Notes: generated by a model not told the origin, from the sequence alone. A stretch of DNA of 39,075 nucleotides from Thermomicrobiales bacterium (GCA_020432165.1 JAGQGU010000034.1:1-39075), one strand, 5' to 3'. Counted from the stretch's first letter, positions 16,325 to 24,756 are shown. A program made the numbers and translations.

Positions 16325-17401
16325 ATGTCGACAAATTCGTTAGCGCAACCGGCAGGTCGTCTCTCGGCGACGGATCAGTTGCTGCCAGTATGGATACTCG
16401 TGGCTATGGTCACGGGTATCCTGCTGGGCAAGATTCTTCCAGATCTGGGATCCTGGCTCGAAAAGATCAAGATCGCTGGTGTTTCGCTCCCTATTGCCAT
16501 AGGACTGCTTTGGATGATGTATCCCGTCCTGGCGAAGGTGAAGTATGGCAAAGCCGGTCGTTTGCTGGGGAGTGCCAAATTATTGGCAACAACGTCTGTG
16601 CTGAATTGGATCATCGGTCCGGCACTGATGGCAGTACTTGCCTGGGTATTTCTGTTTGATGAACCTGCATTTCGCAACGGGCTGATCCTGATCGGCCTTG
16701 CTCGTTGTATCGCGATGGTGTTGATCTGGAACATGCTGGCCTGCGGTGATGGTGAAGTAGCGGCCGTCCTGGTAGCCATCAATTCGGTCTTTCAGATCGT
16801 GATGTATTCGGTACTTGGTTGGTTCTACCTCACCATGATTCCAGGGTGGTTCGGAGCTAGTACAAGCGCCTTCGAGGTTGGCATGGGGATGATCGCTCGT
16901 AATGTTGCGATTTTCCTTGGCGTTCCATTGGTTGCTGGTGCACTTACCCGATATCTGTTGACGCGCTCTCATGGCGAAGAATGGTATGAATCCACCTTTC
17001 TTCCACGGATAGGCCCAACGGCTTTATTGGGGCTGCTATACACTATCGTGCTTATGTTCGCGATGCAGGGTAGCCAAATCCTTGACCGACCACAGGTGAT
17101 CTTGCGCATTGCCTTGCCGTTGATCGTCTACTTTGGTCTGATGTTCTTTATCTCTTTCTTCGTGGCCCGGGAGTTGGGATTCAGTTACGAAGAAACGGCG
17201 GCTATCGCTTTTACGGCGACTGGCAATAACTTTGAGTTGGCCATTGCTGTAGCAATCGGACTCTTCGGTATCAGCTCAGGTGAGGCACTTGCAGGGGTGA
17301 TCGGGCCACTTATAGAAGTGCCGGTGTTGATCACTCTCGTCTACATTGCGCTTTGGCTTCGGGATAGGCTCTTTGCTTCATCGATATCGCTGACAGCGTG
17401 A
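16325..17401 (+). CDS. acr3: ACR3-family arsenite efflux transporter
   Basis: This 358-residue protein has about ten membrane helices and carries the ACR3 signature GLARCIAMVLIWN, with the conserved cysteine at C128, and FTATGNNFELAIAVAI near residue 300. It exports arsenite with the proton motive force. The chosen ATG at 16325 lies four bases after the arsM stop; an ATG eight codons upstream would overlap arsM. Placing methylation and efflux side by side gives two routes of arsenite removal. Confidence 0.93.
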   Translation: MSTNSLAQPAGRLSATDQLLPVWILVAMVTGILLGKILPDLGSWLEKIKIAGVSLPIAIGLLWMMYPVLAKVKYGKAGRLLGSAKLLATTSVLNWIIGPALMAVLAWVFLFDEPAFRNGLILIGLARCIAMVLIWNMLACGDGEVAAVLVAINSVFQIVMYSVLGWFYLTMIPGWFGASTSAFEVGMGMIARNVAIFLGVPLVAGALTRYLLTRSHGEEWYESTFLPRIGPTALLGLLYTIVLMFAMQGSQILDRPQVILRIALPLIVYFGLMFFISFFVARELGFSYEETAAIAFTATGNNFELAIAVAIGLFGISSGEALAGVIGPLIEVPVLITLVYIALWLRDRLFASSISLTA

Positions 17402-17413
17402 AAGGATCAAAAT

Positions 17414-17686
17414 ATGGACTTCGCCTCGTTCTCCCCCGATTCCGTCCTTTTCCCCGAAGACTCGTTGCGGGATATCAAGCTACGAACGTATCGATTTGCC
17501 CGCGAGGAATGTCCTCTGGACGCATGTCCGATCGAATCGGCGTTGATCGAGTGCGTCAATCAGTCGGTGGCTCAGGCTGCTGCAAACAGCCAGATCGATA
17601 CACATATCTCCATTTTGGCGATGCGCCTGATAAAGGATTGCATTAATTCAGAATCCTGTAATGGACAAGAATCGTCGTATGGATAG
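17414..17686 (+). CDS. Small Cys-containing protein of the ars operon
   Basis: This is a 90-residue protein of unknown family. AAAGGA lies eight bases before the ATG. Five cysteines occur, two in the close pair ECPLDACPIE (about residues 32-41), one at about 47 and two near the C-terminus (KDCINSESC). It is 12 bases after ACR3 and overlaps the following gene by 26 bases, so it is almost certainly co-transcribed with the arsenic genes. A metalloid-binding role is possible from the cysteines and the position, but that is inference. Confidence 0.65.
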   Translation: MDFASFSPDSVLFPEDSLRDIKLRTYRFAREECPLDACPIESALIECVNQSVAQAAANSQIDTHISILAMRLIKDCINSESCNGQESSYG

Positions 17687-18419
17687 ACATCGAAGCGCCG
17701 TCTTTGGTGACATTCACGGGAATGTTGCCGCTATCCAGGCTGTTCTGGGCGATATAGGACTCTATTGCCCAGACACACTCATTTGCCTTGGAGATCTCGT
17801 TGGCTACGCTGCCCATCCCAATGAAACAATCGAGGTCGTGAGATCACTCGATATCCCGGTAGTCATGGGTAACTACGACTATGGGATCGGTTTTGAGCGC
17901 GACGACTGTGGATGTGCGTATAAGGATAAGACCGAGAAGGCGAATGGAGAGCTATCCGTCGCCTGGACTTCGGCAGCTGTTACCTCTGAGAACAAGAAAT
18001 GGTTGCGAACACTCCGTAAGGAGTATCGTCTAGAGGTCTCCGAGGTTCGCATCCGTTTCGTGCATGGCAGTCCGCGTCGTATCAATGAGTATCTGTTTGA
18101 GGATCGTGATCCCGCATCCCTCGCCAGAATAGCCAGGGTCGCCGACTGTGACGTGCTGGTTTTTGGTCACACACACAAGCCTTGGTCTCAAAAAATCGGG
18201 GACGTGCTGTTCGTCAATGCCGGAAGTGTTGGTAAGCCGAAGGATGGAGATTCCCGGGCATGTTGGGTATCGATCGAGATTGCGGCTGACCATTCGGTGA
18301 CGGTGGATTTCCACCGTGTGAAGTATGACCTTTCGTCTGAAACAACAGCGATCCGGGCTGAGGCAGGATTACCCGATATTTACGCAACAGATATTGAGAC
18401 TGGCGGACGTCCCAGTTAG
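17661..18419 (+). CDS. Calcineurin-like metallophosphoesterase
   Basis: This 252-residue protein has the full set of two-metal phosphoesterase motifs: GDIHGN at 16-21, GDLVGY at 44-49, GNYD at 70-73 and GHTH at about 167-170, with SVGKPKD beyond. It resembles the YfcE-like subgroup. The insert FERDDCGCAYKDK (about 78-90) holds two close cysteines. The start could also be the ATG at 17679. It overlaps the small Cys protein and is the last gene of the ars unit. A phosphate or arsenate-ester role is plausible but unproven. Confidence 0.85.
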   Translation: MDKNRRMDRHRSAVFGDIHGNVAAIQAVLGDIGLYCPDTLICLGDLVGYAAHPNETIEVVRSLDIPVVMGNYDYGIGFERDDCGCAYKDKTEKANGELSVAWTSAAVTSENKKWLRTLRKEYRLEVSEVRIRFVHGSPRRINEYLFEDRDPASLARIARVADCDVLVFGHTHKPWSQKIGDVLFVNAGSVGKPKDGDSRACWVSIEIAADHSVTVDFHRVKYDLSSETTAIRAEAGLPDIYATDIETGGRPS

Positions 18420-18871
18420 TCCAGCCTCATCTTGTAGCCAAAATGGCTCTGCTCGAATCCGAGCCGTTCATAGAAGCGATGCGCATCGGCACGGCTCTTG
18501 TTGGTGGTGAGTTCCACCATACTGCAGCCATGGCCTCGCCCATAGGCGATTGCCCATTCGATCAGCCGTGTCCCGATGCCACCGCCACGACGTGATCCAT
18601 CGACGCGGACAGCTTCGATGAGCAAGCGGCTGGCACCCTGATGCGAGAGCCCGGGGATAACCGTGAGCTGCATGGTCGCGACCACTTTGCCCTCGGTGAC
18701 ACCGACGATTTGCTGTGTGTCCGTGCTGGCCTGCATCTGTCGCCAGGCGGAGAGATACGGAGTGAGATCGTGTGGGGATTCACGCTGGGCACCCAGATGA
18801 TCGTCCGCCAGCATCGCCACGATGGCGGGAATATCGTCTGCGGTGGCTGCACGGAAGACGATATCGCTCAT
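18416..18871 (-). CDS. GNAT-family N-acetyltransferase
   Basis: This 151-residue GNAT protein has a typical acetyl-CoA binding core: VRVDGSRRGGGIGTRLIEWA (about residues 92-111) is the motif A loop, followed by a C-terminal AHRFYERLGFE. The start MSDIVF at 18871 overlaps the stop of the upstream GNAT gene (ATGA). The substrate is unknown. Its 3' end overlaps that of the convergent metallophosphoesterase by four bases. Confidence 0.88.
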   Translation of the reverse strand: MSDIVFRAATADDIPAIVAMLADDHLGAQRESPHDLTPYLSAWRQMQASTDTQQIVGVTEGKVVATMQLTVIPGLSHQGASRLLIEAVRVDGSRRGGGIGTRLIEWAIAYGRGHGCSMVELTTNKSRADAHRFYERLGFEQSHFGYKMRLD

Positions 18872-19317
18872 TTCACGACAATCCGATAGTTGATGAAACC
18901 GCTGGCTGGTCCGAACTGATCGTAGAGTCGGCGAGCACGGGCATTGGTTTCGGCGGTGAGCCAATGCACCTGCTCCCAGTCGCGTTCGCGACCGATCTCG
19001 ACCAGACGCTCGATCAGCATTTTGCCCGCGCCACTGCCACGAGCTTCGGGATCGACGTAGAGGTCGTTGAGATAGCAGCGATCCTTTGGCGACCAGGTGG
19101 AGCTGTGCACAATACCGTTGGCAATACCAATCACCTCGCCATCCCGTTCCGCGATTAAGCCCATATAGTGCGGCGTTGCCTCGTCGATCAATCGGGCAAA
19201 TGTGGTAGCGGTGGTTTCCTCGGCAAAGGTCGTCTCGTAGAAAACGCCATATGCCTCCCAACATCGGCGCCAGGCCGCCTCATCGGCCGCAGTGAGATAT
19301 CGAACCGTTGTTGTCAT
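18868..19317 (-). CDS. GNAT-family N-acetyltransferase
   Basis: This 149-residue GNAT protein starts at 19317 after AGAGGAGG. Motif A is LYVDPEARGSGAGKMLIERL (about 92-111), with a C-terminal ARRLYDQFG. It is coupled to the second GNAT gene. The two proteins are only distantly alike, so they probably act on different substrates. The pair is divergent from the ArsR-family/VOC pair at 19412. Confidence 0.88.
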   Translation of the reverse strand: MTTTVRYLTAADEAAWRRCWEAYGVFYETTFAEETTATTFARLIDEATPHYMGLIAERDGEVIGIANGIVHSSTWSPKDRCYLNDLYVDPEARGSGAGKMLIERLVEIGRERDWEQVHWLTAETNARARRLYDQFGPASGFINYRIVVK

Positions 19318-19375
19318 GTAGTCCTCCTCTGTTGCAGGCAGCGTACGCGGTTTGGATTGATTCGACCAGATCAGC

Positions 19376-19405
19376 TTGACATGCAAGTAAATGCTTGCCT
19401 ATTAT
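19376..19405 (+). promoter_or_regulatory. Promoter with embedded palindrome, leaderless start
   Basis: TTGACA (19376-19381) and TATTAT (19400-19405) are 18 bases apart. The spacer holds GCAAG (19383-19387) and CTTGC (19394-19398), an inverted repeat suitable for repressor binding. The ATG at 19412 is six bases after the -10 box, so the transcript should begin at the start codon. The regulator encoded downstream probably represses itself here. Confidence 0.7.
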
Positions 19406-19411
19406 GATGCC

Positions 19412-19711
19412 ATGGCAGATGTGTTCAAGGCGTTGGCCGATCCGACCCGCCGTCTCATTTTGGATGAGCTCGCCGAACGTAATGAGCAGACGCTCTTCGA
19501 GATATGCGGTCGGTTGACGACCCGCCATAGTCTCTCGCTGACTCGACAGGCGATCTCCCAGCATCTGGAGATTCTGGAGGAGGCCGGATTGGTGAGAACC
19601 CGACGCGAAGGCAGATACAAGTTTCATTCTATCGATACGACGCCTCTCGAACCGATCATGAGCAGATGGCTCAGAAGAACGACCACCAAGGAGAAGGGAG
19701 TTTCCGAATGA
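19412..19711 (+). CDS. ArsR-family winged-helix regulator (SmtB/SdpR type)
   Basis: This 99-residue regulator starts MADVFKALADPTRR, with the helix-turn-helix LTRQAISQHLEILEEAGLV (about residues 42-60) and wing RREGRYKFHSI. No metal-binding cysteine pair is present, so it is of the SdpR-like, non-metal type often found next to VOC or START-domain genes. An upstream ATG at 19391 lies inside the promoter and is rejected. Its stop overlaps the VOC start (ATGA). Confidence 0.9.
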   Translation: MADVFKALADPTRRLILDELAERNEQTLFEICGRLTTRHSLSLTRQAISQHLEILEEAGLVRTRREGRYKFHSIDTTPLEPIMSRWLRRTTTKEKGVSE

Positions 19712-20100
19712 AAATCCACATGACGAGCGTCTTTGTTGACGATCAGGCAGTAGCCCACCGCTTCTATACGGAGGTTCTTGGTTTCGTCACCAAATACGAT
19801 GTGCCCATTGGCGAAGATCGATGGTTGACGGTCGTTTCCGCTGATGATCCGGATGGCACGCAATTGTTGCTTGAGCCGAGTTCGCATCCTGCTGCCCGCG
19901 CCTATAAGGATGCGTTGGTTGCCGACGGTATCCCGGCAACACAGTTCGCGGTCGATGACGTGCAAGCCGAATACGATCGCCTGATTGCCCTCGGTGTGCG
20001 CTTCACCCAACCACCAACAGAAATGGGCCCGGTCACCACCGCCGTCTTCGATGACACCTGCGGAAATCTCATCCAGATCGCGACCGTGCCGGATATGTAG
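19708..20100 (+). CDS. VOC-superfamily (glyoxalase/bleomycin resistance-like) protein
   Basis: This 130-residue protein has two beta-alpha-beta-beta-beta modules. SVFVDDQAVAHRFYTEVLGF marks the first, and DVQAEYDRLIALGVRF then FDDTCGNLIQI marks the second. In the family a His/Glu or similar set binds a divalent metal. The function is not assigned. It begins in the stop of the ArsR-type regulator and has GGGAG upstream; the pair is a common regulator/enzyme arrangement. Confidence 0.9.
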   Translation: MKIHMTSVFVDDQAVAHRFYTEVLGFVTKYDVPIGEDRWLTVVSADDPDGTQLLLEPSSHPAARAYKDALVADGIPATQFAVDDVQAEYDRLIALGVRFTQPPTEMGPVTTAVFDDTCGNLIQIATVPDM

Positions 20101-20195
20101 GCCAGGTTCACCAATTCCTTCTTGATCGACTGCAATCTATACTCACGATAGAAAAGGTCGATTCGTGAGTGCACGGAATGAACAGGGTGAAGGCA

Positions 20196-20849
20196 ATGCC
20201 AGCACAACGCAATGTGATCATGGCATTTACGGCTGACCAGATCGCACAGCTATCGGGAATTACCGTGGATCGTCTCCGGTATTGGGAGAAGACAGAGGCG
20301 TTCATAGCGGAACATGTACGCAAAATCCTTCCTGGTCCGTTCTCCCGAATTTATTCGTTCCAGGATTTGGTCAATCTGCGTGTGATGGCGGATCTTCGGA
20401 AGAATCATGGGATTGATCTGCAACACCTGCGGGGCATCTCTCATTACATCGCCAACTATCCCGACTATCCCTGGTCCAGTCTTGCGCTTCGTGTTTATGG
20501 GACGCATCTCGAGTTTCGTGATCCGGCTACACAACGTTGGATGGCGGCCGATCCTCTCGGTCAATACACGATGGAACTCGAGTTCGAGTCCGTTAGCAGG
20601 CAAGCCGAGCAGGATGCACGTGACGCTATGCGCCGAGGGATGGATCAGCAGGGGGTGATCGTTCGTAACCGCAACGTGATGAGCAATCAGTTTGTCTTCG
20701 CGGGTACACGCATTCCTGTATCGACGGTGCTTCACCTGCTTAATGCCGGATATGAGCGTCATGACATTCTTCGCTGCTATCCAACCCTCTCGGATCAGGA
20801 TATTCTGGCGGCGATCATCCATCGAGATACCGAAGCAGCCATAGCATGA
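20196..20849 (+). CDS. MerR-like/DUF433 antitoxin (VapB45-like)
   Basis: This protein has a MerR-type helix-turn-helix at the N-terminus (FTADQIAQLSGITVDRLRYW) and a C-terminal DUF433 domain (FVFAGTRIPVSTVLHLLNAG, then YPTLSDQDILAAI), the same layout as mycobacterial VapB45. The start at 20196 (217 residues) is chosen because GGGTGA lies eight bases upstream; GTG at 20169 or ATG at 20178 are possible. Its stop overlaps a small ORF that encodes only the first part of the cognate toxin, so it is an antitoxin without an intact partner. Confidence 0.75.
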   Translation: MPAQRNVIMAFTADQIAQLSGITVDRLRYWEKTEAFIAEHVRKILPGPFSRIYSFQDLVNLRVMADLRKNHGIDLQHLRGISHYIANYPDYPWSSLALRVYGTHLEFRDPATQRWMAADPLGQYTMELEFESVSRQAEQDARDAMRRGMDQQGVIVRNRNVMSNQFVFAGTRIPVSTVLHLLNAGYERHDILRCYPTLSDQDILAAIIHRDTEAAIA

Positions 20850-20917
20850 GTCAGCCCATGACGATTACGTTCTTCTTCGATGAAAACGTCAATCGGGACA
20901 TGGCACATCTCTACTGA
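20846..20917 (+). pseudogene. Truncated DUF5615-type (VapC45-like) toxin
   Basis: The ATG overlaps the antitoxin stop (ATGA), as expected for the toxin. The 23-codon reading frame encodes FFFDENVNRDM, the characteristic start of the DUF5615 PIN-like fold, then stops at TGA (20915-20917). The family normally continues for about 110 residues; nothing in the other frames restores it. A BIME-like repeat begins 30 bases later. The toxin seems to have been lost by deletion or repeat insertion. Confidence 0.6.
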
Positions 20918-20946
20918 AATAACCCAACTCGACGAGAGATTTCGAA

Positions 20947-21109
20947 GTAGACCCGGGCCTCGCAAGGCGCTTGCGCCTGCGAGTTGCCCGGGTTCCAGTA
21001 TTCCGCATATGTCAAATCCGCCATCCGCTCCGAAATTGGACACCCTGCAGCCTCATGAACCCGGGCAACTCAATCGCGACGTGCCGTCGCTCTTGAGGCC
21101 CGAGTCTAC
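20947..21109. repeat. BIME-like double-hairpin repeat, copy 2
   Basis: The first half (20947-20996) begins GTAGACCCGGGCCTC and folds via CTCGC/GCGAG and AGGCGC/GCGCCT. The second half (21057-21109) runs from GAACCCGGGCAACTC to GAGGCCCGAGTCTAC and is the inverse of the first. A 60-base spacer separates them. This repeat fills most of the gene-free stretch 20918-21255. Confidence 0.85.
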
Positions 21110-21255
21110 TTTCCGTCCGCGATATCCTCCCAGGTCATCTTGTGCACAGAGATGAGTAGACAACGCTACCAATCGTTCGGCTGACTCCTCACATACGTTC
21201 GGATTGACGGCGAGACCCGCACCATTCGCGGCCAGGGTGAACGACTGATCCCCGG

Positions 21256-21891
21256 CTAATCCCCAAATGCTCCCTGGAGTCCGGCAACGATAATCCCAAG
21301 CTGCTCTTCAAAGCGGGTATCATCGTTCGCGCGCAGGTGACCGACAGCGCGGACGAGCGGCACATCCTCGCCCAGCGCCTCATCGCGCCTGGCCACGGAA
21401 TAGCGATCCGGATCGGCCAGGACCGATTGGGCTCGTTCCTGTTCCTCAATCACGAAGCCAACTACAAAGGCACTGACCAGCTCGGCCGCGCTCGCGAGTT
21501 GCGCGATCGTCAGGTTGTCCGACGACCACCGACGCAACCACGGCTCCTGCGCACGCAGCACCGATGGATCAGTCAACCGTGTGCCGCTGAAGGTGCGGGC
21601 ACCGTCGCGATGCCGCAGATATTCTCGGCGCAGCACACGGGCGTAATCAGTAAGACCATCCAACCAGTTATCGAATGCATCCGCGTCGAATGCCTGCTGG
21701 ACGCGACGGTGAATCTCGGTTCCCATCTCGTCTAGCAGCTCCTGCTTGCTGTGCACATGCCAGTAGAGCGCCGGTGCCTGGACGCCGAGCTTCTTCGCGA
21801 TGGCGCGCACCGTTACGGCATCCGCACCGCCTTCATCGAGTACTTCCAGCGCCGCCGCAACGATGCGCTCTTGTGTGATTCCCTTTGCCAT
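21256..21891 (-). CDS. TetR-family regulator (class with TetR_C domain)
   Basis: This 211-residue protein starts MAKGITQ at 21891. The helix-turn-helix includes TVRAIAKKLGVQAPALYWHV (about residues 28-47), and the C-terminal domain resembles that of TetR itself. It is divergent from the MDR oxidoreductase at 21959, the usual arrangement for a repressor of the adjacent gene. The dyad TTGACAGTTTATCAA (21894-21908) lies at its own start. Confidence 0.9.
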   Translation of the reverse strand: MAKGITQERIVAAALEVLDEGGADAVTVRAIAKKLGVQAPALYWHVHSKQELLDEMGTEIHRRVQQAFDADAFDNWLDGLTDYARVLRREYLRHRDGARTFSGTRLTDPSVLRAQEPWLRRWSSDNLTIAQLASAAELVSAFVVGFVIEEQERAQSVLADPDRYSVARRDEALGEDVPLVRAVGHLRANDDTRFEEQLGIIVAGLQGAFGD

Positions 21892-21893
21892 GC

Positions 21894-21908
21894 TTGACAG
21901 TTTATCAA
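21894..21908. promoter_or_regulatory. Candidate TetR operator
   Basis: TTGACAGTTTATCAA has TTGA/TCAA arms around seven bases. It lies directly upstream of the TetR-type gene, in the 67-base gap to the divergent oxidoreductase. It is short and imperfect, so the call is tentative. Confidence 0.35.
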
Positions 21909-21958
21909 AGTTAAGCAATCCTGTGCATGAGAATTGAACTTAGTTAAGGAGAATTTCC

Positions 21959-22900
21959 ATGCACGCTGCTGTTCTCACCTCTCCCGATACCGATCCGATC
22001 TACACCGATTTCCCCGATCCGGAACCATTTCCTGGTCGTGAGCCGCTTACGCTTGTGGCAGCTGGTATGCATCAGGTGGTGCGCTCCATCGCTACCGGGC
22101 GCCACTATGGCAGTACCGGGAACTATCCGCTGGTGCCGGGGGTCGATGCCGTCGCCCGGCATGACGATGGCACGCTTGTCTATACGGGATTCACAACCCC
22201 GCCGTGGGGAACGATGGCGGAGAAGATCGCCACCAGCTTCGATCTCGCACTACCCGCCAGTGCGGATCCCTTGGCTGTCGCTGCTGGTATGAATCCGGGT
22301 ATGCCGGGGTACATGACGCTAACGCAGCACATGGAGCAACGAGGGCAGCTCGGTACGGTGCTTGTGCTTGGTGCCACCGGGATGGCTGGCCGCATCGCAA
22401 CACAGATCGCGCTCGGACTCGGCGCCTCGCGTGTGATCGCCGTGGGCCGCGACGTCCACGAGCTTGAGGCACTGCAGGTGATGGGTGCAGAACCAATCTC
22501 CATCGCCACATCCTCCCGGGCACTGGAGAGTTGCGTGCAGGAGGAAGCGCCATCGCTCATCCTGGATTTCCTGTGGGGATCCGCCGCCGAAAGCCTCTTT
22601 GCCGCACTTGGTCGAAGCGGACTGGATGACGACACGGCTGATATCTCCTGGGTGCAGATTGGGAGTTTGGCTGGCACCAATGCCGCGCTGCCGGCGAGTC
22701 TGCTGCGGAGTCGGCGCATCACTATTAGCGGTCACGGAGCTGGCTCTGCATCCATGGAGGAGCTGCTGGCCAAACTCCCACGGTTGATGGCAATGATCGC
22801 CGATGGTACCATCACCGTCCCTTACACAGCCTATCCGTTGGAACGCATTGCCGATGCCTGGAACCACACTGGCCGCACCCGCGCGGTCGTAACGTTGTGA
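21959..22900 (+). CDS. Zinc-independent medium-chain dehydrogenase/quinone oxidoreductase-like protein
   Basis: This 313-residue protein is of the MDR superfamily. The Rossmann segment VLGATGMAGRIATQIA lies near residues 138-153, with a GRD strand end (about 161) that would favour NADP. The N-terminal GroES-like part lacks the zinc-binding cysteines, as in quinone reductases. AAGGAG lies eight bases before the ATG. Its neighbour, a divergent TetR-type regulator, is likely to control it. The substrate is unknown. Confidence 0.87.
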   Translation: MHAAVLTSPDTDPIYTDFPDPEPFPGREPLTLVAAGMHQVVRSIATGRHYGSTGNYPLVPGVDAVARHDDGTLVYTGFTTPPWGTMAEKIATSFDLALPASADPLAVAAGMNPGMPGYMTLTQHMEQRGQLGTVLVLGATGMAGRIATQIALGLGASRVIAVGRDVHELEALQVMGAEPISIATSSRALESCVQEEAPSLILDFLWGSAAESLFAALGRSGLDDDTADISWVQIGSLAGTNAALPASLLRSRRITISGHGAGSASMEELLAKLPRLMAMIADGTITVPYTAYPLERIADAWNHTGRTRAVVTL

Positions 22901-22927
22901 GCCATCATCCTGAGGGAGGACATGTAG

Positions 22928-23005
22928 CGCCGAGCCGCAGTGCTCGGCGTTGGATGGTGGACCTCGGTGGACCGATCTCACATCTCAACGGCCACTACGG
23001 GCCGT
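22928..23005. terminator. Hairpin pair between convergent genes
   Basis: CGCCGAGC/GCTCGGCG (22928-22935 with 22942-22949) and ACGGCC/GGCCGT (22988-22993 with 23000-23005) lie between the convergent oxidoreductase and unknown enzyme genes. There is no U-tract, so termination is a guess; they may instead be repeat remnants. Confidence 0.35.
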
Positions 23006-23014
23006 CGCTACAAA

Positions 23015-24166
23015 TTACCGGAACGCGTCTCTGACGGCATTCCAGATCACGCCATTCATCAACCCGTAATTGTAGACATCGATGCCAGTGACACCTGTCT
23101 GCTCCCAAGCTGCTTTCCGTGGCGCGATCACTGCCGGATCGGTTGTATCCGGCGCGATCGCCCGAATCGCACCGCGCACTGGGCGGCCCAGCTGGGCAGC
23201 ATCATGCGCACGTTGTGCGGCATCGTCATCGGAATCCGCATAGCCCGCCAGAGTACCATCGCCCGTCGCGATTAACGCCGCGTCACCCGGCGTGCCATCG
23301 AGTGCCGCAAAGTGCCAGATTTCCGTGGACGGGCTGCTCGCGCGAACTGCCTCGCGAACCTCCGTGACCAGGCTGAGCTCATGCTGCTTCAGCCAGACCA
23401 TGTAGTGCGGCAATCCGTTCTTCACCAGTGCTTCCACCGTTTTGCTCGGTGTGCCATCGGCTTTGGCCAGCTTCACCCCCTGGTTCATGCTCGCATCCAG
23501 AACCGCAGCGGTGAGCTCACGGAGCATGGTTGCGGGTATCCCGGCCGCCTCCGCTTGCGCCACCTCGTAATCGCTGAAGCTGAGATTGAGCATATCCAGC
23601 TGTACGGCGTCAAACTCCGTGCCGATGAGCTCGTGATGCTCGCCGTGGATAAATCCCATATGTCCTGGCGATTCCATCATGATTGCGTGAATCGGATAGC
23701 GATTCACCATGTCGGTGATCAACGTCACCAGATACTCGCGCACCAGCGGATGCACCGGACTAAGACTATTCAGCAGTGGATCGCCAAACGCCGTGTGTTG
23801 CGTGGCCATAGGGAACTGCTCGCCCAGCCAGCGATTGTGCAGGCAAACTGTCCACGCCACCAGGTTCAGACCCAGTTTGTCAGCCCGACTCGCTACCTCA
23901 TCTGCCGGGCTGGACGTCTCGGTTACCAGGCTGTGCAGGCGCGGTTTCATATCGCCATATCGGCCCGGATCAGGGCGGAAGCTGATCGCGCCATCCTCCG
24001 CGTAGTAGACGCGTCGCTTCGGATTGCGTGGCAGCAGAAACTTGCCGTTGTGATATTGCATCGCCAGATTCACATTGGTGAACCCCGCCTCCGCGATCTC
24101 ATTCAGCGCCTTGTCGTATCCCTGATCCGCCAGTTCCCATGGGTATGCAAAGATTCCGTGCTGCAT
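23015..24166 (-). CDS. Hypothetical protein, possible TIM-barrel enzyme
   Basis: This 383-residue protein starts MQHGIFAYPWELADQG at 24166, overlapping the TetR stop (TAATG). The N-terminal pattern (ALNEIAEAGFTNVNLAMQYHNG) and regularly spaced strands suggest a TIM-barrel, as in sugar-active or isomerase enzymes. Motifs such as MESPGHMGFIHGEHHEL and AYADSDD are visible, but no known signature was recognised. It probably forms one transcript with the TetR regulator. Confidence 0.65.
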   Translation of the reverse strand: MQHGIFAYPWELADQGYDKALNEIAEAGFTNVNLAMQYHNGKFLLPRNPKRRVYYAEDGAISFRPDPGRYGDMKPRLHSLVTETSSPADEVASRADKLGLNLVAWTVCLHNRWLGEQFPMATQHTAFGDPLLNSLSPVHPLVREYLVTLITDMVNRYPIHAIMMESPGHMGFIHGEHHELIGTEFDAVQLDMLNLSFSDYEVAQAEAAGIPATMLRELTAAVLDASMNQGVKLAKADGTPSKTVEALVKNGLPHYMVWLKQHELSLVTEVREAVRASSPSTEIWHFAALDGTPGDAALIATGDGTLAGYADSDDDAAQRAHDAAQLGRPVRGAIRAIAPDTTDPAVIAPRKAAWEQTGVTGIDVYNYGLMNGVIWNAVRDAFR

Positions 24167-24756
24167 TAGGATTCCAGTTCTGTGTGTATCGATTGTGTCT
24201 CGAGCCATTTGAGGAAGATATCTACTGTTTCACGGATCCACTTCTCATGAACGGGAAGTTCCGCTACTACGTATGCGATGTGGGGACCAATCAGAAGTGA
24301 AAGACCATGAACCCGTCGTGATAATGGCAATAGGTTCCAGTCACCGTATGTTCCGATAGCGGCGTTCATGTGTGTCATGAGTTCGTTTAGTCGACGCGCG
24401 CGTAGTTGCTTTGCGCGGTGATCGATAGACGTACGGGAGAGGACATGGAACAACACGAGTCGACGCTCGGGATCACCGACAAGATCAGTAACCCATTTGA
24501 TCCACGCCGTCAGGCGTTCCTCAAGAGTCCCCTCAATATCTGGATTCAGAAGGCGAAAAGGATCGTCATCAAGCAACGCAAAGACCATTTCGTCGGAAGT
24601 TTTCCAGTGACGATACACCGTTGCTCTACCAACCCCGGCCACCTCTGCCACATGTTGAAACGTAACACGATCAACCCCCTCGTTTATCAGAATTGATCGG
24701 ACCGCCTTCAGAATAGATTCCCGTGATCGCAACGCGCGCGGATCGGTATTAGCCAT
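24166..24756 (-). CDS. TetR-family regulator
   Basis: This 196-residue protein has the TetR helix-turn-helix (TFQHVAEVAGVGRATVYRHW, about residues 32-51). Its base composition is more AT-rich than its neighbours', as is the divergent membrane gene at 24888. The ORF is followed with one-base overlap by the unknown enzyme gene at 23015. The operator palindrome at 24808-24838 lies between it and the membrane protein, which it probably represses. Confidence 0.9.
   Translation of the reverse strand: MANTDPRALRSRESILKAVRSILINEGVDRVTFQHVAEVAGVGRATVYRHWKTSDEMVFALLDDDPFRLLNPDIEGTLEERLTAWIKWVTDLVGDPERRLVLFHVLSRTSIDHRAKQLRARRLNELMTHMNAAIGTYGDWNLLPLSRRVHGLSLLIGPHIAYVVAELPVHEKWIRETVDIFLKWLETQSIHTELES

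Noticed and set aside
20880-21155. 91-codon frame across the repeat after the truncated toxin
   Set aside because: It lies mostly in the palindromic repeat and does not continue the toxin fold.
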